Shown here: positions 43,089-54,202 of the stretch, piece after piece | Numbering within the stretch: position 1 is the stretch's first letter | Layout of the letters: every line of letters starts with the position of its first letter | From: Echria macrotheca | Lineage: Eukaryota; Ascomycota; Sordariomycetes; Sordariales; Schizotheciaceae | Assembly (NCBI GenBank): GCA_030411725.1 | Contig: MU839830.1 | Location: 310,001-374,000, forward strand | Reading direction: 5' to 3' | DNA: 64,000 bases | Position numbers and translations under genes: made by a program | Notes under the pieces: generated by a model | Database searches by the model: none | Seen by the model: only the letters and a program-made list of their open reading frames with translations | Told to the model about the DNA's origin: nothing

Positions 43089-44591
43089 ATGCATCTTGCT
43101 AGAATCTCGACCATCCTCGTCCATGCCACACTTGCGGCTCTGGTGTTGGGAAATGTTCTCGGGTGTGTTTCCTTGTGCCCTCCCCCTGCTCACCCCTACC
43201 TGAACTGACACGCAAGCAGCCAAAAGTCCAGTCGCCCGTCCTCAGAACTCGAAAATGACACCCCTGTCAGCGTCCAGCCCGTCGAGTCTACCACCAACTC
43301 CGGTCCTAACTCCCAAGACAACGGCAACGGAGCCAAGGACGAGTCGTCAACCACGTCAGCCTTCCGCTTCCCATGGGACTGGTTCGGCGACTCAGACCCC
43401 AACAGTCCCCCCTTCCGCGACTGGCGCCCCGGCCGTGATCGGGCTGTTGAGGGCGCTAGGAAAACTGCTCAGAAATACAGGGAACGATACGGCCCTAATG
43501 CGCCTTGGCGCAACAATCGCAATAGCGAGCGCCGTCGCGACAGCGGTAGTGGTGATGCTCCTAGCCCTGTTCTCCCTATTGATCGTAGCGGGGCTGTGGG
43601 ATCGGATGTTGCCGCTCAGCATTCTGTTGGGCATGGGGATCCTTCTGGCCAGCGCGGGGACGGTTACGGCGGCGGGAATCCTGGTCATCACGGCAATGGT
43701 GTACCCGGCGTTGGGACTGCTGGGGATCAGGGTGTGCTTCCCAGCAGCGGCGGCGGGCAGGGGGTTCAGAGCGGCGGTCAATGGGACGACGCTGGTTACA
43801 CTGCTGGGGACCACGACGGTGTTGCTGGGGGTGTGTCCCCTGGCGGCAGCCTTAATGATCCCGTGCCTGGTGTACTGCCTGCTGGTGCTATTCCGAGTAG
43901 TGGTGGGGCTGCTCAAGGTGGTTCTAATCGTGGTGTTCATGGTGATCACGGCAATGATGCTGTGGGCCACGACGGAGCCGTTGAGGGCAAGAACTATCAC
44001 GCTGCTGCGGGATATGGTCAACCAGGCCAGACTCAGGTGGGACACAGCGAGGGACAGGCTCACAATGACCACGGCAATGACGGTCATGAAGGCAGCACTG
44101 GCCCGTATGGTGGCCATGGTCATACCGCCCACCTCGACAGCGGTCACCGTGAAAGTCGTCATACGGATGCCAACCGTTGGGATCCTTGCCGGGGAGACAG
44201 TCTCACCGAAGGTGACCGCGCTTACCGAAAGCTCTGTTACAAGAAACGAAAACTTGACAATAAGTACAACAGTAAGCTTGAACGGAACCGCGAGAAGGAC
44301 GACGGTCACTATCACCGTAAAAGACAATACACGGACCCGGAGCGGCAGCAATCTGGTATCCAAGACGGTGACGAAGCCGACCGATACCCCACCTACCCAC
44401 CCACCATCTACGACATAGACGAACTCGGAGTACCGCCTGTGCCCGACCTTCAGTCGGCCTTTGAGCAGCACGACTGGCAGGCCAAGCTCGCCGCCGCCGA
44501 GGCCAAGGCGAGCTTCTGGCGTGCCGAGGCCGCGGCCTGGTCACGCGAGTATCTCGATATCGTGGCCACCAGGATTGCCATTCCTGCATAG
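43089..44591 (+). CDS. Secreted Gly/His/Asp-rich protein of unknown function
   Basis: Exons 43089-43162 and 43220-44591 encode 481 aa. Exon 1 gives a signal peptide (MHLARISTILVHATLAALVL), spliced through a 57 bp intron (GTGTGT...GCAAGCAG) into a polar protein. Residues 60-120 carry FPWDWFGD, RDWRPGRDRA and RNNRNSERRRD. A long Gly/His/Asn/Asp-rich low-complexity region follows (GHGDPSGQRGDGYGGG, VHGDHGNDAVGHDG), then a basic part with two Cys (WDPC, KLCYKKRK). The end is an Ala/Trp-rich amphipathic helix (KLAAAEAKASFWRAEAAAW). Third positions in this frame favour C/T, supporting it over two other long frames in the same DNA. I do not recognise the family. It shares an upstream region with the PPQ-repeat secreted gene. 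Confidence 0.72.
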
Positions 44592-44747
44592 CGGTTCGGG
44601 AAGGAAGGGACTCTCGGAGATTGCACGTCACGCGTTGTATCATGCGAAAAAGATAAAGCGTTGTGTTTTCTAGTGGCGATAGTGTACACATAGTAAAAGT
44701 ACATGGGTATCCATAGCTAGATATCCCTTTAATACAGATAATAGTAA
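44592..44747. other. Convergent intergenic region (short)
   Basis: 156 bp between two convergent stop codons. Nothing else is seen. Confidence 0.6.
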
Positions 44748-47111
44748 TTACCTCTTCTCCGCAAAAGACAGCTGATACGTGGCCAGCTGCCCCTTGGTGA
44801 TCCTACCCGGGCTCTTGACACACAAATCCTCGCCCTTCATCGACTTGGGAAACGCAATAACATCCCGAACAGAATCCGTATGCGTCAAGACGGCCACGAG
44901 CCGATCGAAACCCAGCGCAAAGCCCGCGTGCGGCGGACACCCGGCGCGCAGCGCCTCGAGCAGATGCGAGAACTGCGCCACGCCGGCGTCCGTCATCTTG
45001 AGAATCTCCCGCATGACGTATTCCTGCATCTCGGCGACGTGGATCCGCCTGCTGCCGCCGCCGAGCTCGACGCCGTTGACGACCAGGTCGTAGTGGTCCG
45101 CCCTCGCGGCCAGCGGGTCCGTCTCGAGCAGGTTGATGTCGTCTTCGGTGAGGGGCGCGGTGAAGGGGTGGTGGGTCGCTGAGAAGCCTGCGCTGCCTCC
45201 TTGGCCTGGATCGGCATCGGGTGAGGTGGATGACGGGGTGAACATGGGGAAGTCGGTTATCCAGGTGAATTTGAATTCGTAGCTCCGGGGCAGGAGGTGG
45301 TGGGAGATGGCGTGGTGGTAGAGGAGAGTGCGGAGGGTGCCGAGGGGGGTTGAGCCGCCTTGGTGCTGGGAGGAATAAGGGCGGGCTTGGAAGAGGAGGA
45401 TGTCGTTTTGTTGGAGGTCTGGGAAGAGAGAGGTCGTGAGGGAGGTGGAGCCTTCGAAGCCGAGGGAGGAGAGGCCGGAGAGGGGCTTGGAGGTGTCGAA
45501 GATTAGGGGGGTTGGTTGGCCGTGCGGGGAGTGGAGGAGGGACGCGGGGAGGGAGTCCATGAAGGTTGTTATGAAGGAGGGGATCGTGGTGGATGGTTGG
45601 GAGGAAGGAGAGGGAGAGGGGCGGAAGTGGATGGCTTCGACTATGGGGGATGGGAGGTCGGTTATCATTGAGATGAAGGATGGTGGGAGGAGGTGGTCGA
45701 CGCGTTGGATCTGGGATGGTTGTTAGTGTTGAACGGCGTAAAGGAAAAGGGGTTGGGGATTGTACCTCGAAGGGGATTCGCAGGTCGGGTTTGTCGGATC
45801 CGAAACGTGTCATGGCTTCGTGGTAGGAGAGGCGTGGGAATGGTGGTGTCAGGGCTGGCCACTGGGGAATCTGTTCGTCTGCTTCGCTCTACGGATTGTT
45901 AATGATATTCGAGAGGCGAGGTGGGAAACATACCACGCTGTGTTTGGGGACTGGGTAGACGGCATCCCCTCTTCGCACCAGGGAATATTTCGTCCTCAGT
46001 GCCGCAAACAAGTCTGTCACGAGAGACTCAACCGCCCGCATGACGTCCTTGCCGGTCGCAAATGACATTTCGAGATCGAGCTGGCCAGGTCAGCGGACAT
46101 CCCTACATCGACGAAGAATCCCACCTGAGTGAACTCGGGCTGTCTGTCAGCCCGCAAATCCTCATCCCGAAAACAGCGGGCAAACTGAAAGTATCGATGT
46201 ATCCCAGCAGACATGAGCATCTGCTTGTACTGCTGTGGGCTCTGGGGCAACGCATATGCCAGGCCCTTCCGTCTCGTAGGCACGAGAAACTCCCGGGCGC
46301 CTTCAGGGGTCGATTTGAAGAGGATGGGCGTCTCGACCTCGGTGAAACCAAGTTTATCGAGTGTCTTTCTCAGCTCGAGGGCCATCTGCGGACGAACCGA
46401 GAGACGAGACCGCAGCTCGTCGGAGAACCGAATCTGTAGGTGGCGGGCCGACGGCGGGAACTGGACACCCTTGGACACGATGATGTTCCCCGGGAATGCG
46501 TTCAGCGGTTGGATGCTCGCGAGCTGCATGTCGATTCGGGATATCCCGGACGGTGAGAGCCCCGGGTCAGTTGTGACTTGGGGGAGAGCATTTTCCCTGG
46601 GTTGGTGGTAGAGTTTCGAGATAATTCCTGTCACCGATACCGGGCTGTGTAGCGGGATTGCCCGGAGAGCATCGTGTCTCTGCTGCTCAGGGGCACCGGC
46701 GGACTCGACGCTAGAGGTCACTTGTATCGTTGGCCCGTTGCTGAGTTGGATGTCGGCAAAGACCAATTTGGAGTGTTGGACTCTTCGTCGTGAGAGAAAG
46801 CCGTGGACGGTGACCTTGTTGCCCTCGACAAAATCACATGGATTGGATGCCTCCGGGAAACGATCTATTCAGTTAGCTGACGCTATCGGATCATATGGAG
46901 TCAAATTACTGTAATCGGCCCATTTTTGGCGTGTCCCTGATGGGAGCTGGGAGCTGGGAGCTGTTGTTGACTGTGGCCCAGACTGACTGCTGCTGTGAGA
47001 GAAACGGGTTCTACAGCCCAGCCCGGTTACTGCCAGTCTCGGGGATGCATTCCGGATGGTGCCAGATGTGTAATTACAGAGGCGTCTCAACGAGACGCGC
47101 GACTGTGCCAT
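44748..47111 (-). CDS. MSD1: Aspartyl-tRNA synthetase, mitochondrial
   Basis: Charges mitochondrial tRNA-Asp; bacterial-type class IIb AspRS. Exons 47111-46910, 46864-46125, 46080-45934, 45888-45766 and 45710-44748 encode 724 aa. The N-terminus is a Ser/Arg-rich presequence (MAQSRVSLRRLCNYTSGTIR). The anticodon-binding OB fold follows (NKVTVHGFLSRRRVQHSKLVF), then motif 1 around ELRKTLDKLGFTEVETPIL. The flipping-loop/motif 2 block is RKGLAYALPQSPQQYKQML and [23 protein letters not shown], continuous only after removing a 44 bp intron. Motif 3 is GFALGFDRLVAVL near the C-terminus. The bacterial-type GAD insertion region appears shortened and diverged, which is usual for fungal mitochondrial enzymes. 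Confidence 0.93.
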
Positions 47112-48339
47112 GCGTTCTACTGTGATATGAGACGAGCGTCGTCGAGCTCATGTCACTGTATTCCGTTCCTTTTCTCACTGAGGAACGCTAGAGGGCTGCT
47201 GCACTATCGGGAATTATCTGAAACCCGTGCCCTGATTGGTCCATTCGTTACCGAATTTTAAAGTGGGGCCCACTGGCCAGCCTTAAAAAGTTTCCTCGCA
47301 GCGGCCACTTGCCTGTTTTCTCTTCTTCTTCATCCCTTCCATTCAAAACAATGTGAGTACCACCACCACGACTGTTGACACCCCAAAACTAACAGCTCGC
47401 AGATGATGAAAGCCAGCGTGTTTATATGATGAAGCTTCCCCTTGCGGACCTTTCGAACTCTCCCTTCGGGGCTTAAGTGGTTCGACTGGAAAGCAAGGTT
47501 GGAATTATGAAATAAGCGTTCGGCACACCGACCTTGTTACTCATCGGACGCGAGCACGGCATCTCTGATCCCATTGAATGAAGGGCTTCTGTTTGGATTT
47601 CTCATTCTTTTGTTCCCGACGGTCTGCAAGTGCAGGCTCGTCACAGCTGTCATCTATTTCTGGGGGCATTTATTTCCGAGGGGCGTTTGGGCAAGTTCAC
47701 ATGCACACCGAGTATTCTAGCGCACATACAGAGAGATATGTAGACTATCCAGTGTATCACATGCTGTATTTTTGGGATGCGTCTGTAGGGACCTAGCATA
47801 AATACCGGCGTATTCCGTAGCTCAATGTTCACATGAATGGGCAACCACCTTTGTCAGCACTTTAAGCGAGACATGATGTAATGGTACGCAGAAACGTTGG
47901 ACCAGTCTCGTGCAAAGAACGCATAACCCTACCTAGACAGTGATTCCTGGTAAAGCCGGTTGAAAAGGCCGGGAAATGGTGTTTTCAGGTGTTTTCCCAT
48001 AATCTTGGCTGACCCGTGTCCGCTGTTCTTTGACGTGGTTCGGACGGGCAGGGGTGCGGCTGATCGCTTGTCTTGACTCGCTGGAGATGCAAAGGCCGAT
48101 CCCGTCGCTTCCATGTCCCACGACGCACAGGTTATCAACCCGCCAGCCCGGTTAGACAAGCGCTCTCGCTGCCCAACACCCGCCAGGTCAAACCCCTCGA
48201 GACCCCTCCGCATTTCCCCCATCGCCCTTCATTGAACAATCCACGGCCCTCGGCTGTCCGAATTGCAGACCTGTTCTGCACTCGGCATCCCGCCCGCGCG
48301 CCGTAATTGATCCCGTGTCGGCTCGCCGGCCCAGCAGCC
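47112..48339. other. Intergenic between MSD1 and the ANTH gene
   Basis: 1.2 kb between divergent genes, holding both promoters. It also carries a pyrimidine-rich tract and a complete set of intron signals near 47350, described separately. No long ORF resembles a protein. Confidence 0.5.
47290..47560 (+). ncRNA. Candidate short spliced transcript of unknown nature
   Basis: A pyrimidine tract (TTTTCTCTTCTTCTTC, about 47317-47332) precedes CAAAACAAT, then a well-formed 50 bp intron at 47353-47402: donor GTGAGT, branch CTAAC near 47389, acceptor CGCAG. The intron length equals the norm in this window. After splicing, the first ATG opens only 8 codons, and a second nearby ATG opens 16. I cannot tell whether this is a non-coding RNA, a microprotein gene, or a leader exon; boundaries are approximate. 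Confidence 0.35.
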
Positions 48340-50424
48340 ATGGCGAGCTCCTTTGAGAAGTCCGTCAAGGGCGCCACCAAGATCAAGGTCTGTTTTGCGT
48401 CCCTCGCTTCTGTGTCACGACTGATTATCTTGTTTCCAGGCCGCGCCGCCCAAGACGAAATACATCGAGCACATCCTCGTCGCGACGCATTCGGGCGAAG
48501 CCGGGGTGGGGGAGGTCTTCCGGGCCTTGCAGTACCGCCTCCACGATTCAACATGGACCGTCGTCTTCAAGAGTCTGATCACGGTCCACCTCATGATCCG
48601 CGAGGGTTCGCCCGACGTCACACTGGCCTATCTGGCCAAGCACCGGAATCTGCTTGCTGTGAGCGTCTTCTCGGATGGTGAGCACCCTGTCTGCTCCTAA
48701 AACCGAAAGCTGACGTAGGCTGGCAGCTCAAACCCAGGGTCGCAACATACGACATTATTCCAACTACCTCTCCGAGAGGGCTAGAGCATACAAGGAGACA
48801 AAAGTTGACTGGGTGCGGGCCAAGGAATCGCGGCTGGAAAAGTTGTCGGTTGAGAAGGGACTACTCCGCGAGACCGAGGTGGTGCAACACCAGCTTACAG
48901 CCTTGCTGAAATGCGATGTACGACCGGTTATGCCTATGGTGGTCGAAGCTGACGCGGGATAGGTTGTGGAAAACGAGCCAGAGAACGAGATCACGGTGAC
49001 GGTCTTCCGGCTTCTCGTCCTCGATCTGCTCGCGCTGTTCCAGGCGCTCAACCAGGCCATGATCAACATACTGGGTATGGATTCTCTGTGGTGTTATTGT
49101 GTACTTGCTGACAGTTGCAGGCCACTTCTTCGAGATGTCCAAGACGGACGCCGAGAGGGCTATGGACATTTATCGGACATTTACCCGGCAAACAGATTTC
49201 GTCGTCCAGTATCTGAGCATTGCCAGGCAATATGAGCACCACACGAGGGTAGAAGTGCCCAAGCTGAAACACGCTCCCGTCAACCTTGGCCGTCAACTCG
49301 AGGAGTACCTCAAGGATCCCGACTTTGAGATCCATCGAAGACAGTACCTAGCCGAGCTGGAGGCCAAGAAGTCAAAGGGAGGGTCGGCCGGAGCATCCAA
49401 GTCATCAAGGTTGGAACTGGCGTCCAAGACCGATACGGCCAAGGCCTTCTCGAGCACCAACGGCTCCCAGTCATCCAAACCAGCGCCCGCTCCTAGCAAG
49501 GGCCCAGATGCCGACCTGATCGACTTTTTCGAGTCTATTGAACAGAATCAGACGCCTATGGCGGTACAGGCACAACCTCAGCCCCAGGCACAGCCGCAAA
49601 TGCAGATGGGTGTCTCCCCGTGGGGACCCGCTCCTTTCCAAGCGCAACCCACGGGGATGCCGGCAGCGGGTTTCATGCCACAGCAGACCGGATTCCAACC
49701 AACCCCCTTTTCACCGGCACAGCAGGCCATGGGTGGATTTGCGGCTCCGCAGCAGCCGGTACCCCAAATGCAGCCGGCTTTTACAGGAGCCGGTTTCGGT
49801 GGCTTCTCTCCGCAACCTACATTCCAGTCCAGTTCTTTGTCGCCGATACCACAGGACTCGGTGGCCACCTTTCAGACCGGTTCTCCTGGTTTCCAAGGCG
49901 GCCTACAACCTCAACAAACCACGAACCCCTTCCGGCAGTCGATGCTCCAACAGCAGACAGGTTCCCCCTTCACAGCCACAAGCCCGAGTTCAGGGTCTTC
50001 TACTCCGCAACGCTCCAACACTGTATCAACTAACCCTTTTGCGCGCTCCTCTCCCCAAGCTACGCAGCCCTTTGCAGCACCGGCCTCCAACTCGCCTTTC
50101 CAGCCGGCATCTCCAGCTCAGCAGCCAATGCAGCAGCCACAGACTGCTCCTATATCCGCTCCCCTCCAACCTGCCCCTACCGGCACGAATCCATTCGCCA
50201 AGAATTTCGCCCCGGTACCGCCACCCCAGCCGGCACCGCAGCAGGCTCAAGGCTTGATCACGCAGCCGACAGGCACGAATCCATTTCGACAGGGTGCGTT
50301 TGTCAACCACCAGACGGGTCTCGGCTGGCAACATAACCAGCAACCGATCGGTGGAGGACTAGACCAGCTCGAAACGATTCCTGTATTTCCGAGACCGGCC
50401 GCGCAAACGCCCTGGCAGCAATGA
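48340..50424 (+). CDS. Clathrin adaptor AP180/CALM, ANTH domain (YAP1801/1802-like)
   Basis: Exons 48340-48387, 48440-48677, 48727-48917, 48963-49074 and 49121-50424 encode 630 aa. The ANTH domain fills about residues 1-280, starting MASSFEKSVKGATKIKAAPPKTKYIE; the K-x9-K-x-[KR]-H-type phosphoinositide patch is at the N-terminus, and SLITVHLMIREG and NIRHYSNYL follow. The C-terminal half is Gln/Pro/Ala-rich and disordered, with four NPF motifs (NPFRQ, NPFAR, NPFAK, NPFRQ) that bind EH domains of Ede1/Pan1/End3, and a DLIDFFESI acidic patch. The protein links PI(4,5)P2 at the plasma membrane to clathrin coats in endocytosis. Confidence 0.94.
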
Positions 50425-51556
<1,132 letters not shown>

Positions 51557-52669
51557 TCAGTCCAACTCCATCCGATCCCCCACGGCCGCAATCCCCGCCC
51601 CAATAGAAGCAACTCTCCCGGCCTCCAATCCAATGCCCACCTCCTTCTCATCCTCGACAAACACGCCCAGGCCCGCAAACGCCTCAAACATGAGCTGCGC
51701 CGTCCAGTCCTCGAACCGGAAGCCGCCGGGGTTATACCGCATCGTGGCCCGGAGGTCCTCGATGCGCTGGTGCTTGAGGTCCGGTCCGAGCCGGTACCGG
51801 CTCGGCGTGAAGTCGAGCCCGCCAAAGGGATCGTACGGACCCTCGTGCACGACGGCCTTCTTCTTCTCCTTGAGGCCGCGGATCGACAGCTTCCCGACGT
51901 CGGTGGCGGCAGCAGTCGCAACGGGCGCGGCAGAGTTGACGCCCGCAGCGGCGGCCAGCCCGCGCCGCTTGAGCTGGACTCGGCTGCTCCCCTGTCCCTC
52001 GGGCGCCTGCGCGATACTATCGAGCTCTGCTTCGCGCGTGAGCGCCCTCTCGCGCTTCTCTTCCTCTGCCTCCCTCACAGCTTCGATCCGCCGCAGCCGC
52101 GCCGCGTCCTTCTCGGCGCGCAGCCTCCGGCGCGCCATCTCGTCCGCTTCCCTCCCCTGGCGGCGATTCTGCTCAATCTGCGCGGTATGCTCGGCCTCCC
52201 AGCGCTGGAGCGTCGCCTCGGCCTCCTGTCTCTTCCTGTCCGTCCCAAAGACCAGGTCAAAAGTAAGATCCTCCACCATCTGCAGGTAGTTATTGTAATC
52301 TGTGGTCGTCTCAAAGTCGTCCTCGCCCTGGTTGAACACGGCCGCGACGCGCCGGCGGATGTCGACCTCGCGCTCGACGCCTAGGTCCCCGAAGAAGGCG
52401 GACCGGAAGCCCTTGCGGCGGAGCGTCTTGTTGCAGCCGGCGTAGGGACATTGGTTCGGTCCGTCGTTGAAGAGGCGGTTCACGCAGTTGGAGCACATGG
52501 AGTGGTAGCATTCCGGGTTGATGAGGAATTCCATGTCCTTGTTGAGGTAGCGGATTGTCTTGCAGACGGGGCACATATCTTCGGTGCTGATTGTGGATGT
52601 GGTGGTGGTCGTCGTCGTGGCGCCGCCGACGGGCTGGCGTGCACCGCCCATGGCGGCTTTTCGTGACAT
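51557..52669 (-). CDS. TFB3: TFIIH subunit Tfb3 / CDK-activating kinase assembly factor MAT1
   Basis: An intronless 370 aa gene. The N-terminal C3HC4 RING uses C33, C36, C54, H56, C59, C62, C74 and C79, with MCPVCKTIRYLNKDMEFLINP... matching Tfb3/MAT1. A helical MAT1 region follows (about 85-220, including FNQGEDDFETTTDYNNYLQMVEDL and a long charged coil). The C-terminal cyclin/CDK-binding part begins near GPYDPFGGLDF. Tfb3 tethers the Kin28-Ccl1 kinase to core TFIIH for Pol II CTD phosphorylation and repair. Divergent from NudC with 471 bp between starts. Confidence 0.95.
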   Translation of the reverse strand: MSRKAAMGGARQPVGGATTTTTTTSTISTEDMCPVCKTIRYLNKDMEFLINPECYHSMCSNCVNRLFNDGPNQCPYAGCNKTLRRKGFRSAFFGDLGVEREVDIRRRVAAVFNQGEDDFETTTDYNNYLQMVEDLTFDLVFGTDRKRQEAEATLQRWEAEHTAQIEQNRRQGREADEMARRRLRAEKDAARLRRIEAVREAEEEKRERALTREAELDSIAQAPEGQGSSRVQLKRRGLAAAAGVNSAAPVATAAATDVGKLSIRGLKEKKKAVVHEGPYDPFGGLDFTPSRYRLGPDLKHQRIEDLRATMRYNPGGFRFEDWTAQLMFEAFAGLGVFVEDEKEVGIGLEAGRVASIGAGIAAVGDRMELD

Positions 52670-53140
52670 CTTGGGAGAAGTCGGGCTGGTTTGGCCCCGT
52701 GGGACGCCGACGAGGGTGCAGATCGAGGACAGATGTTCTTAGGAGATGAGGTGGCTGTTCATTTATGGGCAGTAGCGACGGGTGCTGCGATTTGAAATCG
52801 ATCGAGTTCGGTGTTGAAAGAAGGTGTGCCTAGAATCTAGAATCTAGATCAAAGAGAAGGAAACCTTAAACTGGCGGTCGGCGGTCGGAGGTTTCTACTC
52901 TACGCTAAGGTGCAGGGGTGTGGTGGGTCAGCCAGCAAGGGTACAGGCCATGCGGGGTGGCCTGCCGGAGGGGAGAAGCTCGGGATTTGCCCCGCCATGA
53001 GCTCAGCGCTTTGCGGTGCCGTCGCGTTCCACCAGCTTCCAGCCCTTTTCTTTTCTCGAGACTCATAACTATTCCCAAAATTTGTGGTGGAATAACATAC
53101 CTACACCAGACACCAGAAAGGCACACAAACCTCACGAAAC
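52670..53140. promoter_or_regulatory. Divergent promoter region between TFB3 and NudC
   Basis: 471 bp between two divergent start codons. A short direct repeat CTAGAATCTAGAATCTAG lies at about 52831-52849. No other element recognised. Confidence 0.5.
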
Positions 53141-53811
53141 ATGGCAGATAACGGTATGCACGCTAAACTTCTGCTATGCTAACCGTCCCCAGGCTAATCC
53201 TCTAAAGAACCGACCCCCGCCGAGGAGGCGGCCGCGCGCGCAAAGGAGCAGGCCGAGCAGGACGCGCTCCCCTACAAATGGACCCAGACCATCGGCGACG
53301 TCGACGTGAGCCTGACGGTCCCGGGCAACCTCAAGGGCCGCGACCTCGTCGTCGACATCAAGAAGACGTCCATCGCGGCCGGCATCAAGGGGCAGGAACC
53401 CATCATCAAGGTACATTTTTTTCACTTCTCTCTAAACATCTACTAACAAATCTGCCGCAGGGCGACCTCCCCCACGCGGTACACGTCGACGACAGCACTT
53501 GGACCCTAACCACGGCCCCCGGCGGGCTCAAGACGGTCGAGATACACCTGGACAAGGTCAACAAGATGGAGTGGTGGCCGCACGTGGTCACGACGGCCCC
53601 CAAGATCGACGTCACCAAGATCGTACCCGAGAACAGCAAGCTCTCGGACCTGGACGGCGAGACCCGCGGTATGGTGGAGAAGATGATGTACGACCAGCGG
53701 CAAAAGGAGATGGGTCTCCCATCGAGCGATGAGCAAAAGAAGATGGATATCCTCAAAAAGTTCCAGGAGCAACATCCCGAGATGGATTTCAGCAAGGCAA
53801 AGATCAATTAG
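53141..53811 (+). CDS. nudC: Nuclear distribution protein NudC (CS domain)
   Basis: Exons 53141-53153, 53208-53410 and 53461-53811 encode 188 aa, close to the length of other fungal NudC proteins. The first exon is only 13 bp (MADN plus one base), joined through a CTAAT branch and an AAAG acceptor. The CS (p23-like) domain spans about 27-118: YKWTQTIGDVDVSLTVPGN, KGRDLVVDIKK, and DSTWTLTTAPGGLKTVEIHLDKVNKMEWWPHVV. The C-terminus has the conserved MVEKMMYDQRQKEMGLPSSDEQKK and ends MDFSKAKIN. NudC assists dynein/LIS1-dependent nuclear migration as an Hsp90 co-chaperone. Assignment is firm. Confidence 0.95.
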
Positions 53812-54202
53812 GACAGATATACTAGGTTAAAAAATGAAATTGATTCTAGCTCACGAATATCTCGAGTGGAAATGTGAGGGGTGAAACGAATCACCGAGAC
53901 CACGGAGTCTTTTGCCAAGGGTCATGGTGTCAGAGAGCCCATCAGGTTTAATCTTGGAACTGCCCAGTAATGAAATGCAGATGAGATGCTGCAATCCATC
54001 AATTGTCAGACAATTGGCGTTCCGAGTGTTGACCAACCACAAAGTCGTCACTTCTTCAGGGTATCGAGGACGACGAGGATCGAGAATACGGGGGTCTGCG
54101 GGGAAAAACAAAGAATGACATTCACGGAGACCAGGAAACAGGCTCGCTCCAGGTTGTTGGTCCAGTTCATTGACTTGGACTACCTTCGTAAATTATACGA
54201 GG
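53812..54202. other. Convergent intergenic region
   Basis: 391 bp between the convergent NudC and Bud27-like genes; 3' UTRs only. Confidence 0.55.

Noticed and set aside
43255..44418. 387-codon hydrophobic plus-strand frame
   Set aside because: Not listed as a gene because the overlapping frame has a signal peptide, a clean intron and coding-like third positions; kept only as an overprinting question.
47403..47500. Box C/D snoRNA after the orphan intron
   Set aside because: Two ATGATGA box-C-like motifs occur, but no CTGA box D or closing stem follows.
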